NCBI GenBank assembly: GCA_017307735.1
Contig: JAFKGR010000006.1
Coordinates: forward strand, 62,001-126,000
DNA length: 64,000 bases
Reading direction: 5' to 3'
Source of the DNA: Chitinophagaceae bacterium
Lineage (GTDB): Bacteria > Bacteroidota > Bacteroidia > Chitinophagales > Chitinophagaceae
Shown in pieces: positions 30,449-39,706 of this stretch. The first letter of the stretch is position 1, and each line of letters starts with the position of its first letter. The notes below the pieces were generated by a model, which was not told where the DNA came from, did no database searches, and saw only the letters and a list, made by a program, of their open reading frames with translations. The translations under genes were made by a program, and so were the position numbers.

Positions 30449-32830
30449 ATGAAATATTTTTTTCTTTTTTTCATTTTAATATTTATCACAGAAGTAACCT
30501 ATCCTCAAAACGGTGACATTCTTATTCAATTTGACAAACCGGCAAATTCATCTGTTGAAAGTTTACCGATTGGAAATGGCCGTTTGGGTGCCATGATATT
30601 CGGCAATACAAAAAAAGAAAGAATTGCGCTCAATGAAATTTCACTATGGAGCGGCGGCCCCCAGGATGCCGACAGAGACAGTGCATGGCGCTATCTGAAA
30701 CCTATTCAAAATCTTTTACTGGAAGGAAAAAATCAGCAGGCTCAGGAATTACTTCAAAAACATTTTGTAGCCAAAGGTCCCGGCTCTGGAAACGGAAACG
30801 GCGCATTGGACAAATATGGATGCTACCAAACTATGGGTGATCTTTTCATCAGTTGGAAGGACAGCGTGACTCCCGTCACACATTATATCCGCACCCTAAA
30901 CATTGAGAAAGCATCAGCCTTGACCCGGTTTATAAGAAAAAATATCACCTATACTGAAGAAGCATTTTCCGATTTTGTAAATGACATCACCTGGATAAAA
31001 TTTTCTTCTTCTAAAAAAAATAGAATCAATATCTCACTCACTTTATACCGAAAAGAAAATGTAAACATCAGGGCAGATAAAAATCGTCTGATAATGGTCG
31101 GCCAATTGCCCTCGGGAAAAGATAAAGGGATGAAGTTCGCGACCGTTGCCAAAGTTGTGCTGAGAGATGGTTCTCTCCGGAAATATGGAAACCAGATTAA
31201 CATCAATAATTCGACTGAATGCTGGATAAAAATTTCTTCTGCCACAAACTATGATTATGCCAAAGGAGGTTTATCAGATGCAGATGTTTTGAAAAAGGCA
31301 TTGACTTGTCTTGCGAAAACAAAATCTCTTTCATTTTCAAAAGCTCGACAAAAAAGTACTTCTGCTTATCTAACAGAATTCAACAGATGCAGATGGAAAA
31401 TGCCGGTAACAAACCAGCTTCCAACCCTCACCACCAACCAACGTTTAATAAAATACCATGAAGGAAAGCCAGACAATCAATTGCCTGTGCTCTACCTCAA
31501 CTTTGGAAGATATTTATTGATCAGTTCCTCCCGTCCGGGACTTTTGCCGGCCAATCTGCAAGGATTATGGGCTACCCAATATCAAACACCATGGAACGGA
31601 GATTATCATCTCAACATCAATCTCCAGATGAACTATTGGCCCGCGGAAGTAACGAATCTTGGTTCCATTGGCCAACCACTTTTTCAATTTACTTCTCACC
31701 TGGTATTCAAAGGAGAAAAAACAGCATGGGATTATTATCATGCCAAAGGATGGGTAGCGCACGTCATTAGTAATCCATGGTTTTACACTTCACCAGGTGA
31801 AAGCGCTGAATGGGGATCAACACTTACAGGAGGTGCATGGCTCTGCACACAATTATGGGAACATTTTCGTTTTACGAGAGACACCGGTTTCCTACGCATA
31901 TACTATCCTGTTATAAAAGGAGCTGCGCAATTTTTACAATCAATTTTAATTCGTGAACCTCAACACGGATGGCTGGTAACTGCACCTTCAAACTCTCCCG
32001 AAAACGCTTATGTGATGCCGGATGGTTTTATTGGAAATACTTGCATGGGCCCAACCATGGATATGCAGATCTGTCGTGATTTATTTAATGCCTGCATTTC
32101 CGCTTCGTCCACTCTGAATAAAGATCCGGAATGGAGAATGGGATTACAGGATACAGTGAAGCAATTGGCTCCCGATCAAATTGGTGCCCGTGGAGATCTG
32201 AATGAATGGCTCAATGACTGGAAAGATGCTGACCCTCATCATCGTCATATTTCGCATCTTTTCGGGCTTTATCCCTACGATGAAATTTCTGTAATAAAAA
32301 CTCCCGCGCTTGCAGCCGCCGCAAAAGAAACGCTAATCCAACGCGGAGACGCAGGTACGGGATGGAGCATGGCGTGGAAAATAAATTTCTGGGCGAGATT
32401 GCATGATGGTGAACATGCCATTCGTTTGTTTAAAGAATTATTGAATCCTGTTATAGAAAATGATGAAACCAAATCCGGCGGCGGAACTTATCCGAATTTA
32501 TTTTGCGCTCACCCACCCTTTCAGATTGATGGCAATTTCGGTGGTACAGCGGGTTTGGCCGAAATGCTTTTGCAGAGTGATGACAGCAGCATTGTACTTT
32601 TACCGGCGCTGCCCAAAGAGTGGCCTTCTGGAAATATTACAGGTTTGTGTGCAAGAGGCGGATTTGAAGTCAGTATGCAATGGAATGATGGCAAACTTAT
32701 TTCGTATTCAATTCTTTCTAAGGCCGGGAGAAATTGTACGATACAATACCACGGAAAAAGCATCTTGCTAAAAACTTATAAAGGGGAATTTTATAAATCA
32801 ACAATAAAAGATTTCGAAAAAGAAACATAA
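30449..32830 (+). CDS. Secreted alpha-L-fucosidase (GH95)
   Basis: This inverting fucosidase is expected to release alpha-1,2-linked L-fucose from glycans. The ATG at 30449 is chosen because it directly precedes a signal peptide (KYFFLFFILIFITEVTYPQ); a start 19 codons upstream would put a basic extension before it. The N-terminal beta domain contains LPIGNGRLGAMIFG and SLWSGGPQ. The catalytic (alpha/alpha)6 region keeps the key residues of GH95: the Asn pair in HLNINLQMNYWP, the acid Glu in PSNSPENAY, and Asp in QIDGNFGGTAGL. The length (793 residues) is typical. It is followed after 27 bp by the GH89 gene and is probably co-transcribed with it. Confidence 0.93.
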   Translation: MKYFFLFFILIFITEVTYPQNGDILIQFDKPANSSVESLPIGNGRLGAMIFGNTKKERIALNEISLWSGGPQDADRDSAWRYLKPIQNLLLEGKNQQAQELLQKHFVAKGPGSGNGNGALDKYGCYQTMGDLFISWKDSVTPVTHYIRTLNIEKASALTRFIRKNITYTEEAFSDFVNDITWIKFSSSKKNRINISLTLYRKENVNIRADKNRLIMVGQLPSGKDKGMKFATVAKVVLRDGSLRKYGNQININNSTECWIKISSATNYDYAKGGLSDADVLKKALTCLAKTKSLSFSKARQKSTSAYLTEFNRCRWKMPVTNQLPTLTTNQRLIKYHEGKPDNQLPVLYLNFGRYLLISSSRPGLLPANLQGLWATQYQTPWNGDYHLNINLQMNYWPAEVTNLGSIGQPLFQFTSHLVFKGEKTAWDYYHAKGWVAHVISNPWFYTSPGESAEWGSTLTGGAWLCTQLWEHFRFTRDTGFLRIYYPVIKGAAQFLQSILIREPQHGWLVTAPSNSPENAYVMPDGFIGNTCMGPTMDMQICRDLFNACISASSTLNKDPEWRMGLQDTVKQLAPDQIGARGDLNEWLNDWKDADPHHRHISHLFGLYPYDEISVIKTPALAAAAKETLIQRGDAGTGWSMAWKINFWARLHDGEHAIRLFKELLNPVIENDETKSGGGTYPNLFCAHPPFQIDGNFGGTAGLAEMLLQSDDSSIVLLPALPKEWPSGNITGLCARGGFEVSMQWNDGKLISYSILSKAGRNCTIQYHGKSILLKTYKGEFYKSTIKDFEKET

Positions 32831-32857
32831 TAGAAATTTCAATCAAAACAGATCACA

Positions 32858-34987
32858 ATGAAAAAAATAATTCTCCTTAGTATTATTTTACTAACAGGTT
32901 TGGAAGTCATCCAGGCTCAAAATTTTAAATCTGTTATTGATTTGGCCCAAAGACGCGTTCCGTGGTTAGCTCATCATCTTGAATTCACTCAAATCACACC
33001 TGAAAACGGAAAAGACGTTTTTGAGATTTCTTCAGTTAATGACAAGATTCATATTGAAGCATCCAGCCCGTCTGCAGCAACAGAAGCGTTGGGTTTCTAT
33101 TTGAAAAACTATTGTCATCGTTCAATGTCAAACATGGGAGACAATTTATCAATTGTTTCTCCTTTGCCCCGAGTAACTACCCCTGTAAAAATTGCTGCTT
33201 CTGCTGAAATAAGATATGCATTAAATTATTGCACCATCAACTATACGATGAGTTTTTATAAATGGAAAGAATGGGAACACGAGTTGGATTGGATAGCTTT
33301 GAATGGCGTGAACCTTTTGCTGGCTCCTGTGGGAACTGAAATCGTCTGGCAGAATACACTTAAGAAATTAGGATGTACTGATAAAGAAATTTCAAATTTC
33401 ATTGCGAGTCCGGCTTTTACTGCCTGGTGGTTAATGGGCAATTTACAAGGATGGGGAGGGCCCGTTAGCCAGGAAATTATAAATCAACAGTCCGCCCTTG
33501 AAAAAAAAATTCTTAAGCGGATGAAGGATCTCGGAATGCAGCCCGTCATGCAAGGATTTTATGGAATGGTGCCGACAACTTTAAAAAAATTTGAACTGAT
33601 TGACCAGGGGCGTTGGGCAGGTGGTTTTATCCGCCCCGCCATGATAAAGGAGGGAAATGGTTTTTCAAAAGTCGCAGGTATATATTATAGTGAAATGAAA
33701 AGAATATACGGAAACGATCTTCACTATTTCGGAGGTGATCCCTTTCATGAGGGTGGAAATTCCAAAGGTGTGGATGTAGCCGGTTATGGTCGTCAGATAC
33801 AGGATGAAATGCAAAAACACTTCCCCGGAAGTATCTGTGTTTTACAGGGGTGGCAAAATAATCCGAAGCCAGCTTTACTTTCAAACCTTGATAAGACTAA
33901 TGTTTTAGTTCTTGAGCTATTTGGCGAAAATACAGACAACTGGTTTACCAGGAAAGGGTATGAAAGCACACCCTTCGTATGGTGCACAGTCAGCAACTTT
34001 GGAGGCAGGAGCGGATTGTATGGAAAGCTGCAACGCTTTGCCAATGAGGTTTACAGAGCAGATACCAGCATCTATTCCCCATTGATGAAGGGAATCGGAA
34101 TCATGCCCGAAGGAATAGATAATAATCCGGTTGTATATGACTTTGTTCTCGATTTGGGATGGCATCAGCAAAAAGTGGAAGCATCAGATTGGATTCCTTC
34201 TTATGTGAGTGCCCGGTATGGCAAAAATAATGACACCCTTCAAAAAGCATGGCAAACTTTTCTTCAAACAGTTTATAGCAGTCCTGACAAATATCAGGAA
34301 GGGCCACCGGAATCTGTATTTTGTGCCCGGCCATCTTTTGATGTCAGGTCTGCCGCCACCTGGGGAAACATGATCCGAAATTATGACCAGGATAAATTTA
34401 AAAAAGCCGTAAAACTATTTAATTCAGCCTCGCAATACATGAAAGATTCACGAACATATCAAATTGACAAAATCAATTTTGTCAGACAGGTTTTATCCAA
34501 TGAGGGGCAGGTAGCATATTCAGATATGATCCATGCATTCAATGTAAAGAATTTGGATTTGTTTGTTCAAAAATCAGATGATTTCTTATCACTTTTAAAA
34601 ATACAAGATTCATTGTTAAGTGGTAATCCATCTTTTCAATTGCATACCTGGCTTATGCAGGCGTGGGATTTCGGAAAAACCATCTCCGATAAAAAACAGG
34701 CTCTTAAAAATGCAAAAACTCAAATAACTTATAGGGGACCTGACAATCCATCCACCGATCTTCATGATTATGCCAATAAAGAATGGAGTGGCCTGATGAA
34801 ATACTTCTATCTGCCAAAGTGGAGAATGTTCGTGAAAGAAAGCATTTCCAGATTAAAAGGGCAAAATCCAAATAAGGTTGACTACTTCAGTTTTGAAAAG
34901 GCATGGACTGAAAAACCTGAATTCTATTTACCAGAGAATATTTCATCATCATCGATGGATAAGTTAGTGAAAAGAGTTCTATATTAA
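32858..34987 (+). CDS. Secreted alpha-N-acetylglucosaminidase (GH89)
   Basis: This NAGLU-type enzyme removes terminal alpha-linked GlcNAc, as found in gastric-type mucins and heparan sulfate. The 709-residue protein has a signal peptide ending LEVIQAQ. Residues 90-130 (YCTINYTMSFYKWKEWEHELDW in two pieces) and the TIM barrel fit GH89. The catalytic pair corresponds to Glu298 in DPFHEGGN and Glu357 in ELFGENTDNW, and WCTVSNFGGRSGLYG is a family hallmark. The C-terminal 200 residues are helical. It is the second gene of the GH95-GH89-SGNH/GH20 run. Confidence 0.93.
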   Translation: MKKIILLSIILLTGLEVIQAQNFKSVIDLAQRRVPWLAHHLEFTQITPENGKDVFEISSVNDKIHIEASSPSAATEALGFYLKNYCHRSMSNMGDNLSIVSPLPRVTTPVKIAASAEIRYALNYCTINYTMSFYKWKEWEHELDWIALNGVNLLLAPVGTEIVWQNTLKKLGCTDKEISNFIASPAFTAWWLMGNLQGWGGPVSQEIINQQSALEKKILKRMKDLGMQPVMQGFYGMVPTTLKKFELIDQGRWAGGFIRPAMIKEGNGFSKVAGIYYSEMKRIYGNDLHYFGGDPFHEGGNSKGVDVAGYGRQIQDEMQKHFPGSICVLQGWQNNPKPALLSNLDKTNVLVLELFGENTDNWFTRKGYESTPFVWCTVSNFGGRSGLYGKLQRFANEVYRADTSIYSPLMKGIGIMPEGIDNNPVVYDFVLDLGWHQQKVEASDWIPSYVSARYGKNNDTLQKAWQTFLQTVYSSPDKYQEGPPESVFCARPSFDVRSAATWGNMIRNYDQDKFKKAVKLFNSASQYMKDSRTYQIDKINFVRQVLSNEGQVAYSDMIHAFNVKNLDLFVQKSDDFLSLLKIQDSLLSGNPSFQLHTWLMQAWDFGKTISDKKQALKNAKTQITYRGPDNPSTDLHDYANKEWSGLMKYFYLPKWRMFVKESISRLKGQNPNKVDYFSFEKAWTEKPEFYLPENISSSSMDKLVKRVLY

Positions 34988-35109
34988 CGGGTACCAGGAT
35001 ATCTTTTCTATCTTCAAATGAAGGCTTTTGTGAAACAGAATCTAAATTCCATATTGCATAAATTGAACGATTGTTATTGCCTGCTCTTCAAAAATAAAAA
35101 AACAGACAG

Positions 35110-37698
35110 ATGAAAAATACTTTTTCAAAATCTATATACCTTTTATTAGTCATATTAATTTTTTTCATTGCCAAACTACTCGCCCAGGTTACACAACCTG
35201 CACCTCCCGAGACCTTTCTCACAACCTATTATCTTCAACGAACCTCTCTTTTTAAATCTCTGCCTGTTACAAAAAATGAAACTATTTTTCTTGGCAACAG
35301 TATTACTGACGGCTCGGAATGGTCACAGCTTTTTAATGATGTCCATTGTGTAAACCAGGGGATCAGCGGCGACATTACAGCAGGTGTCATCCACCGGCTT
35401 AATCTCGTTACCGATCGCAAACCTCCAAAAGTATTTTTATTGATAGGTACGAATGACCTTGCTCATGGAATTGCTGTAGATAGTGCGCTCAAAAACATTT
35501 TATTGATCGTAGATTACATTCATCAGCAATCACCGCTCACTAAACTATTCGTTCAAAGCATCCTTCCTGTCAACCCCATCTACAAAAAATTTTCTACGCA
35601 TACGGATAAGACAAAACAAATCAATCTTCTCAATACAAAACTGAAAGAATTATCCGGCGAAAATCGATATACTTATATCGACTTATATTCTTTTTTCGCC
35701 GATAGAGATGGATTAATGAATCCAAAACTAACAAATGACGGCCTTCATTTGCTTGGTGATGGATATGCACTCTGGAAACACATTATTTTCCCGTTTGTCT
35801 ATGGCCTTACCGCCAGGCCATCACTTATTCCCAAACCACAGCAGATAAAATGGGATAACGGATTTTTTCCTCTTTATAAATGCCATTCAATTCTTGTTAA
35901 TAACAACACATTGCAAAATGAATCAAATCAATTGCAACAATTTCTTCAATCAGTAACCGGTAAAGCCATCATCGTAAATAATTCTTCGGAAGAATCACCC
36001 TCCATTGAACTCAGAATTTCAAAAGTCAATTCACCCCTTGTAGCCAGCGAAGCATACAGGTTAAAAGTGACACCTGAAAAGATTTTGATTGAAGCCAATA
36101 CATCTCACGGTATTTTCAACGGCATCCAGACTCTGATTCAGTTGGCACGCGACAAAGAAATGATTGATGCGTGTGAAATAACCGACTGGCCTGCATTTGC
36201 ATGGAGAGGGTACATGATTGATGTGGGGAGAAATTACATGCCCATGGATTTGCTGAAACAACAAATTGAAATCATGGGCAGATACAAACTAAACGTTTTT
36301 CATTTTCACTCAACCGAAGATATTGCCTGGAGATTTGGAATAAAAGCATATCCTCAACTGACTTCGGCTTCCACGATGCTAAGAAATGCAGGAGAATATT
36401 ATACATCCAAAAATATTCAGGAACTCATCCAATACTGCAAAGAAAGACACATTACATTTGTCCCGGAAATAGATATGCCCGGGCACAGCGCTGCTTTCAA
36501 AAGAGCGATGGGAACAGATATGCAAAGTGAATCCGGGATTACTATACTAAAACATATATTGAACGAAATCTGTAAAACCTATGATGTACCCTACATTCAT
36601 ATCGGCGCCGATGAAGTGAAAATAACAAATGAAAAGTTTATCCCCGAAATAACTCAACACATTGAAAGTTTCGGCAAAAAAGTTATCGGATGGCAGCCGG
36701 GAGGAAATTTTACAAACAATACAATTCGTCAATTGTGGATGGACGACAACGCCCATCTGTCAAAAAACAAACAAACTCAATTTATTGATTCACGCCATCT
36801 TTACCTCAACCACATGGATCCGCTGGAATCAACCGTCACGATTTTCAACAGAGAAATTGGCGATGTTCCGGAAGGAAATTCAGAAATTTTAGGAGCTACC
36901 CTGTGCACGTGGAATGATCGCCGGGCATCGGAGGCGATTGACATTTTAAGAATGAATCCCGTGTATCCGGGCATGTTAACTTTTAGTGAGAGATGCTGGA
37001 GGGGCGGTGGCCGGCAAGAATGGATTTCAAACGTAAATGATGGGGATGCGGAATCTTTTAAAGAATTTGAGCATCGGCTGCTTGACCAGAAAAAATTATT
37101 TTTTAAAGGAATCCCTTTCCCTTATGTAAGGCAAACTCAAATGCAATGGCGATTGTATGGTCCTTACAATAATAATGGTAATCTTTCAAAAAAGTTTGAG
37201 CCGGAATTATCAAATAATACCGAACAATGGAAATTTTACAAAGAAGAAACCGGTGGAACCATTGTATTACGTCACTGGTGGTATCCGCTCATTAAAGCGG
37301 CTGTGGATAGTCCAAAAGAAAATTCTACCATCTACGCCTACACGAAAATATGGAGTGACGAGCCAGCCCTTAAAAATTTCTGGATTGGTTTTTATGATCC
37401 TTCCCGATCCACAGCTACAGATACCCCTCCTGAAAATGGATGGGATTATAAACAAAGTAAGGTTTGGGTCAATGGGCAACCCGTTGCACCACCCGATTGG
37501 GAACACGCCGGGCAGAAAGGAGATTCAGAAGTTCCACTTGTGGACGAAGGTTATTCTTACCGGGAACCCACAAAAATTCTTCTGAAAAAAGGCTGGAATG
37601 ACGTTTTATTAAAATGCCCGGTAGGAACATTCAAAGGAAGAGACTGGCAAAATCCGGTAAAATGGATGTTTACATTTGTCCCTCTCGATGGTGAATAG
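35110..37698 (+). CDS. SGNH esterase fused to GH20 beta-N-acetylhexosaminidase
   Basis: The 862-residue secreted protein has two enzymes in one chain. Residues about 55-225 are an SGNH hydrolase: nucleophile Ser64 in LGNSITDG, GISGD, GTNDL, and Asp210/His213 in NDGLHL. Residues about 240-360 are the GH20 helper domain and 360-640 the GH20 barrel, with the catalytic Asp501-Glu502 in HIGADEVK and the PEIDMPGHSAA motif. The last 200 residues form a beta-rich module. The esterase half probably removes O-acetyl or similar groups so that the hexosaminidase can cut. It follows the GH89 gene after 122 bp. Confidence 0.9.
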   Translation: MKNTFSKSIYLLLVILIFFIAKLLAQVTQPAPPETFLTTYYLQRTSLFKSLPVTKNETIFLGNSITDGSEWSQLFNDVHCVNQGISGDITAGVIHRLNLVTDRKPPKVFLLIGTNDLAHGIAVDSALKNILLIVDYIHQQSPLTKLFVQSILPVNPIYKKFSTHTDKTKQINLLNTKLKELSGENRYTYIDLYSFFADRDGLMNPKLTNDGLHLLGDGYALWKHIIFPFVYGLTARPSLIPKPQQIKWDNGFFPLYKCHSILVNNNTLQNESNQLQQFLQSVTGKAIIVNNSSEESPSIELRISKVNSPLVASEAYRLKVTPEKILIEANTSHGIFNGIQTLIQLARDKEMIDACEITDWPAFAWRGYMIDVGRNYMPMDLLKQQIEIMGRYKLNVFHFHSTEDIAWRFGIKAYPQLTSASTMLRNAGEYYTSKNIQELIQYCKERHITFVPEIDMPGHSAAFKRAMGTDMQSESGITILKHILNEICKTYDVPYIHIGADEVKITNEKFIPEITQHIESFGKKVIGWQPGGNFTNNTIRQLWMDDNAHLSKNKQTQFIDSRHLYLNHMDPLESTVTIFNREIGDVPEGNSEILGATLCTWNDRRASEAIDILRMNPVYPGMLTFSERCWRGGGRQEWISNVNDGDAESFKEFEHRLLDQKKLFFKGIPFPYVRQTQMQWRLYGPYNNNGNLSKKFEPELSNNTEQWKFYKEETGGTIVLRHWWYPLIKAAVDSPKENSTIYAYTKIWSDEPALKNFWIGFYDPSRSTATDTPPENGWDYKQSKVWVNGQPVAPPDWEHAGQKGDSEVPLVDEGYSYREPTKILLKKGWNDVLLKCPVGTFKGRDWQNPVKWMFTFVPLDGE

Positions 37699-37829
37699 AA
37701 CCGGATTTATTAATAAATTCAATGTTGATAGATAGAGATATCTGTAACTATTTGATGATGGCCCGACTCTAAAAAAACAAATTATTAAAGGATCCTTTTA
37801 TTTTAATTAGTTCAATTCATAAACCTTTT

Positions 37830-38396
37830 ATGGATAAGGAATACAAAAGGGTAAGAGATTCGGCATTGGTGATTTCGGAACTCATGTTGCCGGCACACGC
37901 AAATTTCAATGGCAAAATTCACGGAGGATACATTTTATCATTGATGGATCAGATAGCTTTTGCGGTGGCTTCCCGTCACAGTGGAACGTATTGCGTGACA
38001 GCAAGTATTGATACCGTTGACTTCCTCTCGCCCATTGAAATCGGAGAACTGGTGACCATGAAGGCGTCAGTCAATTATGTAGGAACAAGTTCAATGGTTG
38101 TAGGAATTCGTGTAGATTCAGAAAATATTCAGACAGGCGCCAAAAAACATTGCAACTCATCTTACTTTACCATGGTAGCCAAATCCAAAGACAACAAAAA
38201 TGTACCCGTCCCGGGTTTGATACTCTCAAATAATGTTGAGGTAAGAAGGTTTGTGAGAGGGCTTACACGGCGCGAAATGAAATCGCTTTACAACGAAGAA
38301 TTCAGCACAGTGGATTTTTCTTCTCCCGAGTTGCGGCAAAGACTGAATGACTACCGGGTAAAAGTGGAATTATCAGAAACGGATCCCAACTATTAG
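37830..38396 (+). CDS. Acyl-CoA thioesterase, hotdog fold
   Basis: The 188-residue cytoplasmic protein hydrolyses acyl-CoA thioesters. The hotdog signature is NFNGKIHGGYILSLMDQIAF (about residues 28-47), followed by VTASIDTVDFLSPIEIGELV, both close to YciA/BACH-type thioesterases. The extra C-terminal 50 residues (RRFVRGLTRREMKSLYNEE) are charged and helical. It is transcribed towards the fucose-pathway genes and shares no operon with them. Its chain-length preference cannot be judged. Confidence 0.88.
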   Translation: MDKEYKRVRDSALVISELMLPAHANFNGKIHGGYILSLMDQIAFAVASRHSGTYCVTASIDTVDFLSPIEIGELVTMKASVNYVGTSSMVVGIRVDSENIQTGAKKHCNSSYFTMVAKSKDNKNVPVPGLILSNNVEVRRFVRGLTRREMKSLYNEEFSTVDFSSPELRQRLNDYRVKVELSETDPNY

Positions 38397-38427
38397 TTTA
38401 GTGTAAACCGGAACCACATTTTCTGCA

Positions 38428-39258
38428 TTATTGTAATCTGTAAAAACGGATTGCATTTTCTCCTAAGACTCCATTTTGTTCATTTGGAGTAAGCGATGAG
38501 AAATATCTTTTTACAACTTCAAACTGCTCCTTGTAAGAAGTAGCAACCAGACAAACAGGCCAATCCGAACCGTACATCAAACGATCAACTCCAAAAACCT
38601 CCATTGCAACATCGAGATACGGCGTAAAATCCACCGGCTCCCAATGACGCCAATCACCTTCGGCAAACATTCCGGAAACTTTACAGTATAAATTATCAAA
38701 AGCAGCAAGTTTCCTTAACCCCTTTTCCCATTCGCCAATCAGGTGATTTTTGATATCCGGTTTTGCAAGATGATCCAAAACAAATTTTTGATTAGGAAAA
38801 TGTTTCAGAAATTCCGGAACATATTTCAACTGATCTTTAAAAATCAGAATGTCATAAGTGAAATCATATTTTCCCAGCAATTTTACTCCCCGTAAAAATG
38901 CAGGCTCTAACATAAACGACCTGTTCGCCTCACTTTGAAGGATATGCCGAAACCCTTTTACAACAGGTGTTTCAAGGTACTTTGAAATTTCATCCTCTGC
39001 TGTTTCAGAACAAAGATCCACCCATCCAACAACACCCTTAATAAAAGGACTTTCCCTGCCAAGATTAATTAAAAAATTATTCCCTTCAATAGTTTGATCA
39101 GATTGAATGAGCACAGAACCATCAATTTTGCTTTCACCAAGGAGAGTTTCCAACTGATTCGGAAGAAAGTCATTTTGAAGGACATTCATTTCATCAGTAA
39201 TCCACGAATCCTTTACAGGATCGTACTTCCAGAAGTGTTGATGCGCATCAATCCGCAC
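38428..39258 (-). CDS. L-fuconolactone hydrolase-like amidohydrolase
   Basis: This 276-residue TIM-barrel protein of the amidohydrolase_2 group (COG3618) contains the metal motif RIDAHQHFW at the very start and the Asp motif MYGSDWPV near residue 225. Members next to fucose or rhamnose genes open sugar lactones; here L-fucono-lactone to L-fuconate is the natural role, given the neighbouring dehydrogenase and dehydratase. It uses a GTG start (39258), which places RIDAHQHF right at the N-terminus. It begins 3 bp after the mutarotase stop, so the two are co-transcribed. Confidence 0.82.
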   Translation of the reverse strand: MRIDAHQHFWKYDPVKDSWITDEMNVLQNDFLPNQLETLLGESKIDGSVLIQSDQTIEGNNFLINLGRESPFIKGVVGWVDLCSETAEDEISKYLETPVVKGFRHILQSEANRSFMLEPAFLRGVKLLGKYDFTYDILIFKDQLKYVPEFLKHFPNQKFVLDHLAKPDIKNHLIGEWEKGLRKLAAFDNLYCKVSGMFAEGDWRHWEPVDFTPYLDVAMEVFGVDRLMYGSDWPVCLVATSYKEQFEVVKRYFSSLTPNEQNGVLGENAIRFYRLQ

Positions 39259-39261
39259 AGA

Positions 39262-39615
39262 TTATTTTTTGAATTGTTCTTTTAATGAAAATATTTTCTT
39301 CATCAACATCCACTTTTCCCCGTTCTGAGATCCCGGAAGTGGTTTTTGATATTTCCACATCAGTGATTCCCACTCCTGCACCTTTGGATTTGATCCGTCA
39401 GCATGTGCTTTCTTTTCAAATGAAAAATTTTCATCCACTTCCATTACCATGAACAACCGGTTTGAATACCTGAAAATTTCCATATTATGGATTCCCGAGT
39501 TATGAATACTTTTCAAAATTTCAGGCCATACATGGCGGTGATAATTTTCATACTCCTCAATCAATTGAGGATCATCTTTCAGATCAAGTGCAAGGCAGTA
39601 GCGGATTGTATTCAT
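39262..39615 (-). CDS. L-rhamnose/L-fucose mutarotase-type epimerase (RhaM family)
   Basis: This 117-residue protein belongs to the RhaM (DUF718) mutarotases, which interconvert the anomers of 6-deoxyhexoses. Signatures are YCLALDLKDDPQLIEEYENYHRHVWPEI (seen in two pieces) and IFRYSNRLFMVMEV. The ATG at 39615 gives MNTIRYCLALD, the family's normal start; a longer frame from 39657 would begin inside the asnA terminator. In this setting it would supply the correct L-fucose anomer to the dehydrogenase. It lies just upstream of the fuconolactonase. Confidence 0.85.
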   Translation of the reverse strand: MNTIRYCLALDLKDDPQLIEEYENYHRHVWPEILKSIHNSGIHNMEIFRYSNRLFMVMEVDENFSFEKKAHADGSNPKVQEWESLMWKYQKPLPGSQNGEKWMLMKKIFSLKEQFKK

Positions 39616-39642
39616 GTTGATACTATTTGAGAAAGGTAATAC

Positions 39643-39679
39643 AAAAAATCCGGTCAATGCACGCTCACATTGACCGGAT
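39643..39679 (-). terminator. Rho-independent terminator of asnA
   Basis: A perfect 12-bp stem, ATCCGGTCAATG (39648-39659) with CATTGACCGGAT (39668-39679), has an 8-nt loop. On the minus strand it runs into six T residues. It lies 27 bp after the asnA stop and separates asnA from the mutarotase-lactonase genes. Confidence 0.9.
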
Positions 39680-39706
39680 AAAACAGCTATTACTATAAAA
39701 ACTTAT

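Noticed and set aside
39616..39657. An upstream start for the mutarotase
   Set aside because: This start lies inside the asnA terminator stem. The family normally begins at the MNTIRYCLALD sequence from 39615.
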